Assembly: GCF_900107795.1 (NCBI RefSeq)
Contig: NZ_FNRL01000003.1
Span: 62,001 to 126,000 of the forward strand
DNA from: Chitinophaga terrae (ex Kim and Jung 2007)
Lineage (GTDB): Bacteria > Bacteroidota > Bacteroidia > Chitinophagales > Chitinophagaceae
Length of the DNA: 64,000 nucleotides
Direction of reading: 5' to 3'
The position numbers and the translations under genes were made by a program. The notes under the pieces are model-generated. The model saw only the letters and a list, made by a program, of their open reading frames with translations, ran no database searches and was not told the DNA's origin. This document shows, in pieces, positions 34,291 to 42,579 of the stretch (its first letter is position 1; every line of letters starts with the position of its first letter).

Positions 34291-35889
34291 TTATTTATTT
34301 TTGTCTGTTAGTGTCTTTAATTCTAATATCTTTTGCGCAAAATAAGCGTTTTTGTCGGGATTAAGCAAACTTAATTTTTGATATATCTTAATGGCATTGT
34401 CATATTGCTTTTGTTTAGCCCATATTTCTGCCAATGTTTCCGAAACAATATCGGTGTTAAAGGTCAGCGAGTTCACTGCCATTTTTTCTACCGTCTCTGA
34501 AATTTCAGGCTTTTCATCCTCATCATATATCTTGTTCAGCTGCTGCTGATACCAGTCTTTGCTGCCTTTAGCCACGAAATCCTCTTTCATCCGGCGCAGC
34601 CAGGAGGTAAAACTTCTCATTTCCGCAGCTCCCTGTGCATTCAGTTCATCTGCCTCTTCAGGATGCTTTAACCGCTTATACGCGAAATAGTCGTCTGTAT
34701 ACAGCGGCTGGAATATCAGCTCTGTTTCCTCTGTCTGGGGCATATTTAAAGGGAAGATCCTGATGCCGCCCTTGTTAGCGGCGTTGTCTTCCGGCTCGGC
34801 GACGGCTTTTATTCCTTCTTCTTCTACTTCTGTATCCAATGCTTCGTTTTCTTTATATTCATTTTCCAGTGAGGCGTCAAGCGGGGTAGAGGACTCCAGC
34901 TCCAGGCCTGTCTCTTCCCTGCTTTCAGCAACTGGTTGGCTGGTGATAGTTTCTTCTTCTTCCTGTTCCTGCAATACCGTACCTGTTTGCTGGTCGTGCA
35001 GCGGTTCCTGTGTTGTTGCAGTAACAGCCGGTTCGCTGATATTTGTTTCCCAGCCGGAGGCAAGGAAAACCGGCAACGCTTCGGCAGGCGGTTTCACCGT
35101 AATGCCGATCTTATCTTCAAAGGTTCTGTTTATGCTCTCGTAATCTGCGGCAGCGGTTTGTGCTGCTGCTTCGTTAAAGTTATTCTCTTCTTCCGGCGGC
35201 TGGATTGCTTCTTCGGTTGTTTCTCCTGGCAGGTTATCTTCCGGCAGGGAAGGAAGAATATGGTCTTCCGCCTGTGGCAATTCTTCCGGCGGCTGGATTG
35301 CTTCTTCGGTTGTTTCTCCTGGCAGGTTGTCTACCGGCAGCGAAGGAAGAACATGATCTTCCGCCTGCGGCAATTCTTCCGGCGGCTGGATTGCTTCTTC
35401 GGTTGTTTCTCCTGGTAGGTTGTCTACCGGCAGCGACTGAAGAACGCGATCTTCTGCTTCCGGGAGTTCCTCTTCAGGCAGCAGTTCGCGGACCGGCGAC
35501 GCCTCAGGGAAGACAGGAAGCGTTTCCGGTGCTGTTGGCGCGTCAACTTCTTCCTGTATGATGATATTATTATTACTTTCTTCTGAAAAATTGTCTCCCG
35601 GCAAACCATCTTCCGGGATCGCCGGGGCAATCCGGTCTTCTACTTCAATAAGAACCGGGTCTTCCATGATCAGGTGATAGCCGTAGTGGGGGTGACTGGT
35701 ATATACCAGAGCTTTCTTGATGGCGCTGTTTTGAAGATCGCCAGTTTGCTGATACACTTTACGCGCCAGCAAAATGCGGGCGGCCGAAAAGTAAGGATGC
35801 TCCTGGAGCACTTTTTCCATCAGGGACTGATCTACTTGATGGAGGGAAGCTTGCAGAAACACATGTGCTATAATCCGGTTTGCCATCAT
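34291..35889 (-). CDS. TPR-like protein with acidic tandem repeats
   Basis: A 532-residue cytoplasmic-looking protein without signal peptide. The first 80 residues are helical (ILLARKVYQQTGDLQNSAIK). Residues 80-380 are acidic, rich in P, E and T, and probably disordered; within them residues 141-233 are three copies of a 31-residue unit (LPQAEDHVLPSLPVDNLPG and onward). The C-terminus (about 470-525) is TPR-like: LAEIWAKQKQYDNAIKIYQK. Proteins of this layout occur beside secG and lptE in related bacteria, so a link to envelope assembly is likely but unproven. Two ATGs in a row give equal start choices. Confidence 0.7.
   Translation of the reverse strand: MMANRIIAHVFLQASLHQVDQSLMEKVLQEHPYFSAARILLARKVYQQTGDLQNSAIKKALVYTSHPHYGYHLIMEDPVLIEVEDRIAPAIPEDGLPGDNFSEESNNNIIIQEEVDAPTAPETLPVFPEASPVRELLPEEELPEAEDRVLQSLPVDNLPGETTEEAIQPPEELPQAEDHVLPSLPVDNLPGETTEEAIQPPEELPQAEDHILPSLPEDNLPGETTEEAIQPPEEENNFNEAAAQTAAADYESINRTFEDKIGITVKPPAEALPVFLASGWETNISEPAVTATTQEPLHDQQTGTVLQEQEEEETITSQPVAESREETGLELESSTPLDASLENEYKENEALDTEVEEEGIKAVAEPEDNAANKGGIRIFPLNMPQTEETELIFQPLYTDDYFAYKRLKHPEEADELNAQGAAEMRSFTSWLRRMKEDFVAKGSKDWYQQQLNKIYDEDEKPEISETVEKMAVNSLTFNTDIVSETLAEIWAKQKQYDNAIKIYQKLSLLNPDKNAYFAQKILELKTLTDKNK
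35191..35469. repeat. Three tandem copies of a 93-bp in-frame repeat
   Basis: The word TTCCGGCGGCTGG occurs at 35191, 35284 and 35377, exactly 93 bases apart. The copies are nearly identical, with the third diverging at its end. The length is 31 codons, so copy number can change without breaking the frame of the TPR-like gene. Confidence 0.95.
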
Positions 35890-35919
35890 AGATTGCTAAT
35901 GTAGTAAAAAATGAATGAA

Positions 35920-36441
35920 TTACCAGTTAGCAAAAGCCCTGTTGAATATATCGTCTGTGATCCCCGGGATAAGCGGATCGTCCAGCAATTGGTTCTCTAC
36001 GCTGTTGGCTGTTCTCCTGGCATCAAATTCGGCAGAACGGCTGAAAGACTGGGTAAAACCCTTTTTATCACCAATCCTTTTAATGAAGGTTACGTTAACG
36101 GTAACAGTTAACCTCGATTGTGTTGGTTTATCAACATCGGTTACCGCGGCGTTGCTGAAAGAGTAGCCTGTAATGGTTGCCCTGAATTCGTAGTCGGCTT
36201 TCCCTTCGGTTTCAGGCACCAGCGTCAGGCGGGTTTGCGACGTGATCTTGTCACGCAGTTTCTGGGTCATTTTCTGGCTCAGGGTCGGGTTATTGATAGG
36301 CGCCCTGTTCTCGATAAAACGAACGTTCACTGTTTTGGCTTCCGGCTCAATACTGGCTCCGGTAGCGGAATAGTGAACAGAGCAACCTGACATCAGTCCC
36401 AGGACCGCGAAAACGACAAAAATTTTTATGTATCGGATCAT
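35920..36441 (-). CDS. lptE: LptE-like LPS assembly lipoprotein
   Basis: A 173-residue lipoprotein (lipobox LMSGCSVHYS, Cys20). The body matches the Bacteroidota LptE family: VNVRFIENRAPINNPTLS, then LRDKITSQTRLTLV, then YEFRATITGYS, a two-helix, four-strand fold. LptE plugs the LptD barrel that inserts LPS in the outer membrane. It is 10 bases after the sigma-54 activator gene and 30 bases before the TPR-like gene. Sequence similarity to E. coli LptE is low, so the name rests on the Bacteroidota family pattern and position. Confidence 0.82.
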   Translation of the reverse strand: MIRYIKIFVVFAVLGLMSGCSVHYSATGASIEPEAKTVNVRFIENRAPINNPTLSQKMTQKLRDKITSQTRLTLVPETEGKADYEFRATITGYSFSNAAVTDVDKPTQSRLTVTVNVTFIKRIGDKKGFTQSFSRSAEFDARRTANSVENQLLDDPLIPGITDDIFNRAFANW

Positions 36442-36451
36442 TACAATTCGT

Positions 36452-37690
36452 TTATTCGGCGATGTTATATTCTTTTAGTTTGCGGTACAGGGTTCTTTCA
36501 GAAATACCCAGGTCCAGCGCCGCATCTTTTCTTTTGCCTTTGTGTTTTTTCAGCGCTTTCACGATCAGCTCTTTCTCTTTATCGGCAATAGATAATGTTT
36601 CTTCCACTTCTTCATGATGGTCGATCTTATTATCTGCCAGGATGATAGGCTGAGCGGGGCTTAAACCCGGCGATGGAACGGCTACATCTGCAGGAGCGCT
36701 GTAACTGTGCAATACATGGTTGTCGGGATGAAAATCCGCTGAATGTGCGATGTTAGGATTTTGCAGGATGTCGAAGAACATTTTCTTCACTTCTGTTACA
36801 TCCTTTTTCATATCGAAGAACAGTTTATAGAGAATATCCCTTTCGCTGGCAAAATCGCCGCCCTGTTGCTGTGTTTGCGGTGCAAGAACAGGCAGCCTGT
36901 TCACTTCCGGCTGTTCAGGCAGGAAGCGTCTCAGATCTGCCGCTGTGATCAGTTTGTCTGTCGCCAGTACGGAGATCTGCTCTGCAATGTTCTTCAACTC
37001 GCGGATGTTACCTCTCCATGGATAATTCACGAGGATATTCCTGGCTTCTTCATCCAGTTGAATGGAAGGGGTTTTATATTTTTCTGAAAAGTCGACAGAG
37101 AATTTCCTGAACAGCAAAGGAATATCTTCTTTCCTGTCGCGCAGCGCGGGTACCCTGATAGGTACGGTGTTCAGGCGGTAGTAGAGGTCTTCCCTGAACT
37201 TGCCCTGTTGGGTGCGTTCCAGCAGGTCTCTGTTGGTGGCTGCTACCACTCTTACATCTGTTTTCTGTACTTTGGAAGAACCCACCCTGATATATTCGCC
37301 GGTTTCCAGTACGCGTAATAAACGCGCCTGGGTACCCATTGGCATTTCCCCGATCTCGTCCAGGAAGATAGTACCGCCGTTCACTGTTTCGAAGTAACCT
37401 TTCCTGCTGTCTACCGCGCCGGTAAAGGATCCTTTTTCGTGCCCGAACAATTCAGAGTCTATCGTTCCTTCAGGTATGGCGCCACAGTTTACTGCTATAA
37501 AAGGATTGTGCTTCCTTGCGCTCAGTGCATGAATGATCTGTGAAAACACTTCTTTACCAACCCCGCTTTCCCCATTGATCAATACAGTAAGGTCTGTGTT
37601 TGCAACCTGCACAGCCACCTGTAATGCATAGTTCAGAGCAGGACTATTACCAATAATGCCAAACCTGTTTTTTATAGCCTGTATGTCCAT
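36452..37690 (-). CDS. Sigma-54-dependent transcriptional activator without sensor domain
   Basis: A 412-residue AAA+ activator of RpoN. Walker A GESGVGKE is at residues 40-47, the sigma-54 contact loop at 87-92 reads GSFTGA (usual form GAFTGA), and Walker B TIFLDE is at 107-112. A Fis-type helix-turn-helix ends the protein (KGKRKDAALDLGISERTLYR). There is no receiver, GAF or PAS domain in front: the AAA domain starts almost at residue 10. Activity must therefore be set by expression, by a partner, or be constitutive. It lies 20 bases after miaB and before lptE, an order I recall as conserved in Bacteroidota. Confidence 0.92.
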   Translation of the reverse strand: MDIQAIKNRFGIIGNSPALNYALQVAVQVANTDLTVLINGESGVGKEVFSQIIHALSARKHNPFIAVNCGAIPEGTIDSELFGHEKGSFTGAVDSRKGYFETVNGGTIFLDEIGEMPMGTQARLLRVLETGEYIRVGSSKVQKTDVRVVAATNRDLLERTQQGKFREDLYYRLNTVPIRVPALRDRKEDIPLLFRKFSVDFSEKYKTPSIQLDEEARNILVNYPWRGNIRELKNIAEQISVLATDKLITAADLRRFLPEQPEVNRLPVLAPQTQQQGGDFASERDILYKLFFDMKKDVTEVKKMFFDILQNPNIAHSADFHPDNHVLHSYSAPADVAVPSPGLSPAQPIILADNKIDHHEEVEETLSIADKEKELIVKALKKHKGKRKDAALDLGISERTLYRKLKEYNIAE

Positions 37691-37710
37691 ATACCTTAGT
37701 TTTAAAAGTA

Positions 37711-39123
37711 TTAACCCACTGCTTTCCCGATAAGGGTACCGGAAGTGCAGCTTTCCACTTTTACCATTACATAATCCCCTTTCTTATAATTTTCTTTAGG
37801 GAAGATGATTGCCTTGTTTTGATCGTTACGTCCGAAGAGCTGATCAGCCGATCTTTTAGAAGGACCTTCCACCAGCACTTTGAATGTTTTGCCGACTTCC
37901 TTCTCCATATTTTCGGCAGAATGACGGCGGTGCAATTCCACGATTTCGGCCAGCCTTCTTTTCTTCACTTCTTCCGGAACATCATCCCGGTATCTCCTGG
38001 CGGCCAGGGTGCCCGGGCGCTCGGAGTAGAAGTACATATAAGCCAGGTCGTATTTTACATAATCCATTAAACTGAGGGTATCCTGGTGTTCTTCTTCCGT
38101 TTCTGTGCAGAAACCGGCGATAACATCTGTAGAAATACCGCAGTCGGGCAGGATTTCGCGGATCCTGTCCACTTTTTTGATATACCACTCCCTGGTATAG
38201 GTGCGGTTCATCAACTGCAGGATACGGGTATTACCGCTCTGCAACGGCAGGTGAATATAGTTGCAGACGTTTTCATACTTTTTCATGGTAAAAAGTACGT
38301 CGTCTGTAATATCTTTCGGATGGGAGGTACTGAAACGTACTCTCAGCAAGGGATTGATCTGCGCCACCATTTCCAGGAGGTTGGCAAAGGTCACTGTTTC
38401 ACTGCCATCGTCGCTGATCCAGTAGTAGGAATCCACGTTCTGGCCCAGCAAGGTCACTTCCCTGTAGCCGTTATTAAACAGGTCGGTTGCTTCCCTGACA
38501 ATGGAATGTGCGTCCCTGCTGCGTTCGCGGCCCCTGGTAAACGGCACCACGCAGAACGTACACATATTGTTGCACCCGCGCATGATAGACACGAACGAGG
38601 TAACGCCGTTGTTATCCAACCTTACAGGACTGATATCGCCATAGGTCTCTTCACGGCTCAGTAATACGTTCACAGACTTCTGACCGCCTTCTGCTTCCGC
38701 TATCAGGGAAGGCAGGCTGCGGTAAGCGTCCGGTCCCACAACAATATCTACCAGTTTCTCTTCTTCCAGCAGTTTGCCTTTCAGGCGTTCGGCCATACAG
38801 CCTAAAACGCCTACCAGCATACCAGGTGTACGCTGTTTATATCTTTTAAACTCTGTAAGCCGGTTGCGAACTGTTTGTTCCGCTTTTTCGCGTATAGAAC
38901 AGGTATTAACGAGGATCAAATTCGCTTCTTCCACATTCCGGGTAGGTCCATAACCTTCCTCTCCTAAAATAGAAGCTACTATTTCACTATCATTGAAATT
39001 CATCGCACAACCGTAGCTTTCAATGTAGAATCTCTTATTATATGTTTGGGTGCTGGCCGCAACGGGAGCATATGCCTCTCCCTGGCGACTTTCATCATGC
39101 ACTTTAGAATCCAGATCTAGCAT
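37711..39123 (-). CDS. miaB: tRNA-2-methylthio-N6-dimethylallyladenosine synthase MiaB
   Basis: A 470-residue radical-SAM methylthiotransferase. The N-terminal UPF0004 domain has cysteines in [11 protein letters not shown] (Cys39) and [10 protein letters not shown]; the third is in [11 protein letters not shown]. The radical-SAM triad is [16 protein letters not shown], and a TRAM domain closes the protein ([12 protein letters not shown] to LIGKAVG). It adds a methylthio group to isopentenyladenosine at tRNA position 37. Both iron-sulphur clusters appear intact. First gene of the operon running to secG. Confidence 0.96.
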   Translation of the reverse strand: MLDLDSKVHDESRQGEAYAPVAASTQTYNKRFYIESYGCAMNFNDSEIVASILGEEGYGPTRNVEEANLILVNTCSIREKAEQTVRNRLTEFKRYKQRTPGMLVGVLGCMAERLKGKLLEEEKLVDIVVGPDAYRSLPSLIAEAEGGQKSVNVLLSREETYGDISPVRLDNNGVTSFVSIMRGCNNMCTFCVVPFTRGRERSRDAHSIVREATDLFNNGYREVTLLGQNVDSYYWISDDGSETVTFANLLEMVAQINPLLRVRFSTSHPKDITDDVLFTMKKYENVCNYIHLPLQSGNTRILQLMNRTYTREWYIKKVDRIREILPDCGISTDVIAGFCTETEEEHQDTLSLMDYVKYDLAYMYFYSERPGTLAARRYRDDVPEEVKKRRLAEIVELHRRHSAENMEKEVGKTFKVLVEGPSKRSADQLFGRNDQNKAIIFPKENYKKGDYVMVKVESCTSGTLIGKAVG

Positions 39124-39144
39124 CCTGACAAAAATTTAGGAAGG

Positions 39145-39152
39145 CAAAAATA
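39145..39152 (-). promoter_or_regulatory. Candidate -7 box for the miaB operon
   Basis: TATTTTTG on the minus strand, 21 bases before the miaB ATG. It fits TAnnTTTG; a -33 TTG at normal spacing is not seen. Confidence 0.45.
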
Positions 39153-39198
39153 GGAATAAAAATGTAAAAATGCCATTATGGCAGAAACTTTAGCAGGA

Positions 39199-39702
39199 TT
39201 AAACCTGCAAGCCCAGCTTTTTAGCCATCCAACTGTCTTTCAGCGGGATCAGCCATTTGGTGTCCAGGTCTTGCTTCGTCAGCACAGTATTGTTCAGGTA
39301 GAGGGTGTTCTCGTTAATGTAACCTTTCTCTAAAGCATAGGCAACCTGGGCCATAGGCAGGAGTTGCACTTTATCATTTACAATAAAACCCAGCAATAAC
39401 CTGTCGAACAGGTTCACTTCATACTGGCGTTCAATACTTTTAATAATACGAACGGAACTGTCGGTGCTGCATCCGCTCACCGCGGTCTGGGTTTCGTCTG
39501 CTATTAATATGATCACCTGGTTGTACACAACGCCGCCCCATCCTTTTACCGGGTCGCCATGTGCATTCCATTGGGCTGTGAACTGGTACAGCTGTTCATT
39601 GATCTCTATTACTTCACGTTCGTTGAATGGACGGTTACTCTGATATATCCAGACCCTTGAATCCGGCGAAAAGCCGGCAGGGAATAAATTACTTGTATTC
39701 AT
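39199..39702 (-). CDS. Conserved Bacteroidota protein of unknown function
   Basis: A 167-residue soluble protein. SRVWIYQSNRPFNEREV, the glycine/tryptophan-rich HGDPVKGWGGVVYNQ and FDRLLLGFIVND are its conserved-looking parts. Relatives are often labelled ABC transporter ATPase, but no Walker A, signature or Walker B motif is present, so that name is not justified. In related genomes I recall it following the CCG-domain Fe-S protein, as it does here (about 60 bases downstream). A -7 box four bases before its ATG suggests that it can also be transcribed alone. Confidence 0.75.
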   Translation of the reverse strand: MNTSNLFPAGFSPDSRVWIYQSNRPFNEREVIEINEQLYQFTAQWNAHGDPVKGWGGVVYNQVIILIADETQTAVSGCSTDSSVRIIKSIERQYEVNLFDRLLLGFIVNDKVQLLPMAQVAYALEKGYINENTLYLNNTVLTKQDLDTKWLIPLKDSWMAKKLGLQV

Positions 39703-39706
39703 ACTG

Positions 39707-39714
39707 CAAAACTA
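39707..39714 (-). promoter_or_regulatory. -7 box four bases before a start codon
   Basis: On the minus strand TAGTTTTG is followed by CAGT and then ATG 39702. Transcription from it would begin at or near the start codon, giving a leaderless mRNA. Confidence 0.5.
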
Positions 39715-39763
39715 AGCATTTATAGATTGGTGAAACTGGTTTACCAACTATAATAATTTTTGT

Positions 39764-40540
39764 TTATATATTTTGCGCGATCAACTCGGCAATATCCATC
39801 ACTTTTACTTCTTCTTCCTTACCGGCTTCTTTAACGCCATCAGTCAGCATGGTCATACAAAAAGGACAGTTGGCGGCAATAACAGACGCCCCGGTGCTTA
39901 CGGCCTCCCGGCCCCTTTCCACGTTCACCCGCACATTTCCTTTTTCTTCTTCCTTAAACATCTGCGCGCCACCAGCTCCGCAACAAAGGCCTTTGCTGCG
40001 GCAACGCTTCATCTCCACAAGTTCTGCATCCAAAACTTCCAGCACTTTCCTGGGCGCTTCATATATATTATTACCTCTGCCCAGGTAGCAGGAGTCGTGG
40101 TAAGTGATTTTTTTACCTTTAAAAGCGCCTCCTTCTTTCATTTTGATCTTTCCTTCGTCGATCAGCGATTGCAGGAAACTGGTATGATGGATCACTTCAT
40201 AATTGCCTCCCAGCGCCGGGTATTCGTTTTTCAGCGTATTGAAACAATGAGGACAGGCGGTAACAATCTTCTTCACATTATACATGTTCAGGAGCTGGAT
40301 GTTGTTCTGCGCCATCATCTGGAATATGAATTCGTTCCCGGCTCTGCGGGCCGGGTCGCCTGTACAACTTTCTTCCTTTCCCAATATGGCAAACTGCACA
40401 CCTACTTTGTCCAGGATCGCCGCAAATGCGCGGGTGATCTTCTGTGCACGCTGGTCAAAGCTGCCGGCGCAACCAACCCAGAACAAAATTTCAGGTGTTT
40501 CTCCGTTTGCGGCATATTCCGCCATTGTTTTGATCTGCAT
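39764..40540 (-). CDS. Cysteine-rich (CCG domain) Fe-S oxidoreductase subunit
   Basis: A 258-residue protein from ATG 40540; a TTG two codons upstream is also open. It has two CCG-type cysteine motifs: VTACPHCFNTLKNEYP with DSCYLGRGN and GLCCGAGGAQMF, plus an N-terminal WVGCAGSFD and a late NCPFCMTML. This is the cysteine-rich half of heterodisulfide-reductase- or GlpC-like systems (HdrB type). Its natural partner, a membrane protein with two 4Fe-4S motifs, is encoded at 50011-51327 in the same direction, 9.5 kb upstream, with the second SusC/D locus in between. Electron donors and acceptors are unknown. Confidence 0.85.
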   Translation of the reverse strand: MQIKTMAEYAANGETPEILFWVGCAGSFDQRAQKITRAFAAILDKVGVQFAILGKEESCTGDPARRAGNEFIFQMMAQNNIQLLNMYNVKKIVTACPHCFNTLKNEYPALGGNYEVIHHTSFLQSLIDEGKIKMKEGGAFKGKKITYHDSCYLGRGNNIYEAPRKVLEVLDAELVEMKRCRSKGLCCGAGGAQMFKEEEKGNVRVNVERGREAVSTGASVIAANCPFCMTMLTDGVKEAGKEEEVKVMDIAELIAQNI

Positions 40541-40647
40541 TCTCAATTATTTAAATTATCGATCCAAAGATTGTACGCAATCATGTTAAAAGTCTGAAAA
40601 ATAATAACCTGTCTAAGATATTTACCGGTTGGCTGAAATTGCCGCAC

Positions 40648-40678
40648 TTGCATACTAACGTTAGTATTTATATCTTTA
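40648..40678 (+). promoter_or_regulatory. Promoter with embedded palindromic operator before the ECF sigma gene
   Basis: TTG at 40648-40650 and TATCTTTA at 40671-40678 are spaced by 20 bases and match the Bacteroidota -33/-7 pattern except for the last base. Between them lies a perfect 16-bp palindrome, ATACTAACGTTAGTAT (40652-40667), an ideal position for a dimeric regulator to block or guide RNA polymerase. Confidence 0.6.
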
Positions 40679-40736
40679 AGACAATTTGAATATAAAGATA
40701 AAGAATTGAACTGCACAAAATTTAAATCTAACTGAA

Positions 40737-41324
40737 TTGTACGCCGACCTTAATGACAAGGAGTTATGGATCAAGCTGATGGAAGGCGATAAAGAGGCGT
40801 TGTCTTTCATTTACACGCAGCATTTTCCTGCTTTGTTTAATTATGGAATGAAGATACACCAAGACGAAACCCTGGTGAAAGATTGTATTCACGATCTTTT
40901 TGTTACGCTTTGGTTAAGCAGGCAACGTTTATCCGTAACTGACTCTGTAAGGTTCTATTTGCTGGCCAGTCTTAAACGCAACATCCTGCGCAGCCTGAAA
41001 CCGCTCTATGTTCCTCATCTCTATGAGAAAGCCATGGAAGACGCTGACTTCAGCTACTCTCCCGAACAGATCATTATCGGGGACGAACAGGAGCAGGAGC
41101 AACAGCAGAAACTGATTCGTGTTATCAACCAGTTGCCACGCAGGCAACGGGAGGTCTTGCACCTGCGCTATTTCCAGGGCCTTGATACAAAAGAAGCGGC
41201 TGCATTGATGTCGTTGAGCGTAAACGCTACCTACGTATTGCTGTCGCAGGCCCTGAGGTTCCTGAAAAAGCACAGCGATAAGCTGGTTTCGCTGATCTGG
41301 ATACTGATCCTGCCATGCAGCTAG
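40737..41324 (+). CDS. ECF RNA polymerase sigma factor
   Basis: A 195-residue sigma factor of the ECF (sigma-70 family) type. Region 2 is at about residues 22-90 (FIYTQHFPALFNYGMKI, DCIHDLFVTLWL) and region 4 at about 125-180 (LPRRQREVLHLRYFQGLDTK, MSLSVNATYVLLSQAL). No ATG lies in frame between a TGA at 40707 and the conserved region, so TTG 40737 is the most likely start. It stands directly before a FecR anti-sigma gene and a SusC with an STN domain: the usual arrangement for substrate-induced transcription of a SusC/D locus. Confidence 0.93.
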   Translation: MYADLNDKELWIKLMEGDKEALSFIYTQHFPALFNYGMKIHQDETLVKDCIHDLFVTLWLSRQRLSVTDSVRFYLLASLKRNILRSLKPLYVPHLYEKAMEDADFSYSPEQIIIGDEQEQEQQQKLIRVINQLPRRQREVLHLRYFQGLDTKEAAALMSLSVNATYVLLSQALRFLKKHSDKLVSLIWILILPCS

Positions 41325-41420
41325 GGGCTTCATTCAACCAACCGGAAAAAAATTTAAAAATTTTTGATAAAAGACGCTAAGATCTGATCAAACTTCGTCT
41401 TTATACCATAAGTATCGCTC

Positions 41421-42458
41421 ATGAGTTTCAGAGAATATACGATTGCTGATTTCATACAGGAACCTTCATTCCAACGTTGGGTATGGCAACAGGACGCTGC
41501 TGCGACGGCCTTCTGGGAGGAATGGCTGCGCAACAATCCCGATAAAAGGGAAACAGTGGAACAGGCGGCAAACTGGCTGAAGGTAATGAAAACGGCAACC
41601 TATAAACCATCGGTCAACGATACGGAAGAAACATGGAGCCGGATACTCCGGACCATTGAAACAACGGAAAAGCATAATAAGTCAGGGCTCTTCCATCTGC
41701 CGCCGATTATCAGCCGGCGCGGAAGCCGGAAATGGATCCCTTACGCCGCAGTACTGGCCATTATTGCCATTCTTTATGGAGCTGCATGGTTCATGTTTTC
41801 CAGGGAAGAGGTAAAGCAGGTAACGGCAATGGGAGAATTAAAGACCATCTGGCTGCCCGATAGTTCTGAAGTCTTGTTGAATGGCAACTCCAGCATCCGG
41901 TACGCCACAGGCTGGAAACGAAATAAACCCAGGGAGATCTGGCTGGACGGGGAAGCATTTTTTACCGTAAAACACCTGCAGAACAACCAGCGTTTTATCG
42001 TTCATACGCCGGATGTGGATGTACAGGTTACAGGAACTGAATTCAACGTAAACACCAGGAGAGTAAAAACCCAGGTTGTGCTGAACAGCGGGGAAGTAAA
42101 ACTGGCATTGAAACAACAGCCGGATACCCTCATAGTCATGAAACCTGGCGACATGGTCACTTATTCTGTTACCACGCGGTTATTGCGTAACGAAAAAGTA
42201 AACCCTGAAGCCTATACAGCCTGGCAGCAGCGAAAACTGGTGTTCGCCGATACGCCGATAGCGGAAGTAGTAAAACAGATCCAGGAAAACCTGGGGATAG
42301 AGATAGAACTGGAAGATGAAAAAATAGGACTGCAAACATTTACAGGCATAGTACCAATAGAGAATATCGACCTGTTCTTTAAAGTATTGTCAAAATCATT
42401 ACCAGTAACCATAGAAAAGATAGATTCAAATAAGTATAAGATCAACCAAATAAATTAA
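41421..42458 (+). CDS. FecR-family anti-sigma factor
   Basis: A 345-residue inner-membrane anti-sigma factor. The N-terminal cytoplasmic part (about 1-100, with FIQEPSFQRWVWQQDA) should hold the sigma factor. One membrane helix follows (YAAVLAIIAILYGAAWFMF), then the periplasmic FecR domain (TIWLPDSSEVLLNGNS, FDV-type segment FIVHTPDVDVQVTGTEFNV) and a C-terminal domain with FADTPIAEVVKQIQE. It would relay the signal from the STN domain of the SusC encoded next and release the ECF factor. About 96 bases separate it from the sigma gene. Confidence 0.93.
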   Translation: MSFREYTIADFIQEPSFQRWVWQQDAAATAFWEEWLRNNPDKRETVEQAANWLKVMKTATYKPSVNDTEETWSRILRTIETTEKHNKSGLFHLPPIISRRGSRKWIPYAAVLAIIAILYGAAWFMFSREEVKQVTAMGELKTIWLPDSSEVLLNGNSSIRYATGWKRNKPREIWLDGEAFFTVKHLQNNQRFIVHTPDVDVQVTGTEFNVNTRRVKTQVVLNSGEVKLALKQQPDTLIVMKPGDMVTYSVTTRLLRNEKVNPEAYTAWQQRKLVFADTPIAEVVKQIQENLGIEIELEDEKIGLQTFTGIVPIENIDLFFKVLSKSLPVTIEKIDSNKYKINQIN

Positions 42459-42579
42459 AGGAGTAATAAATTTTTATTTAACAAAAAATAACTGCGCTAT
42501 GCAGAATAGTATTTCTATGCCCGGTTATCAACCAGCAGCATAAGCTGTAAAAATTATTCAACCAACCTAATTGAGTATT

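Noticed and set aside
39199..39702. Naming the 167-residue protein an ABC transporter ATPase
   Set aside because: It lacks Walker A, the ABC signature and Walker B; the label seems to be a database habit.
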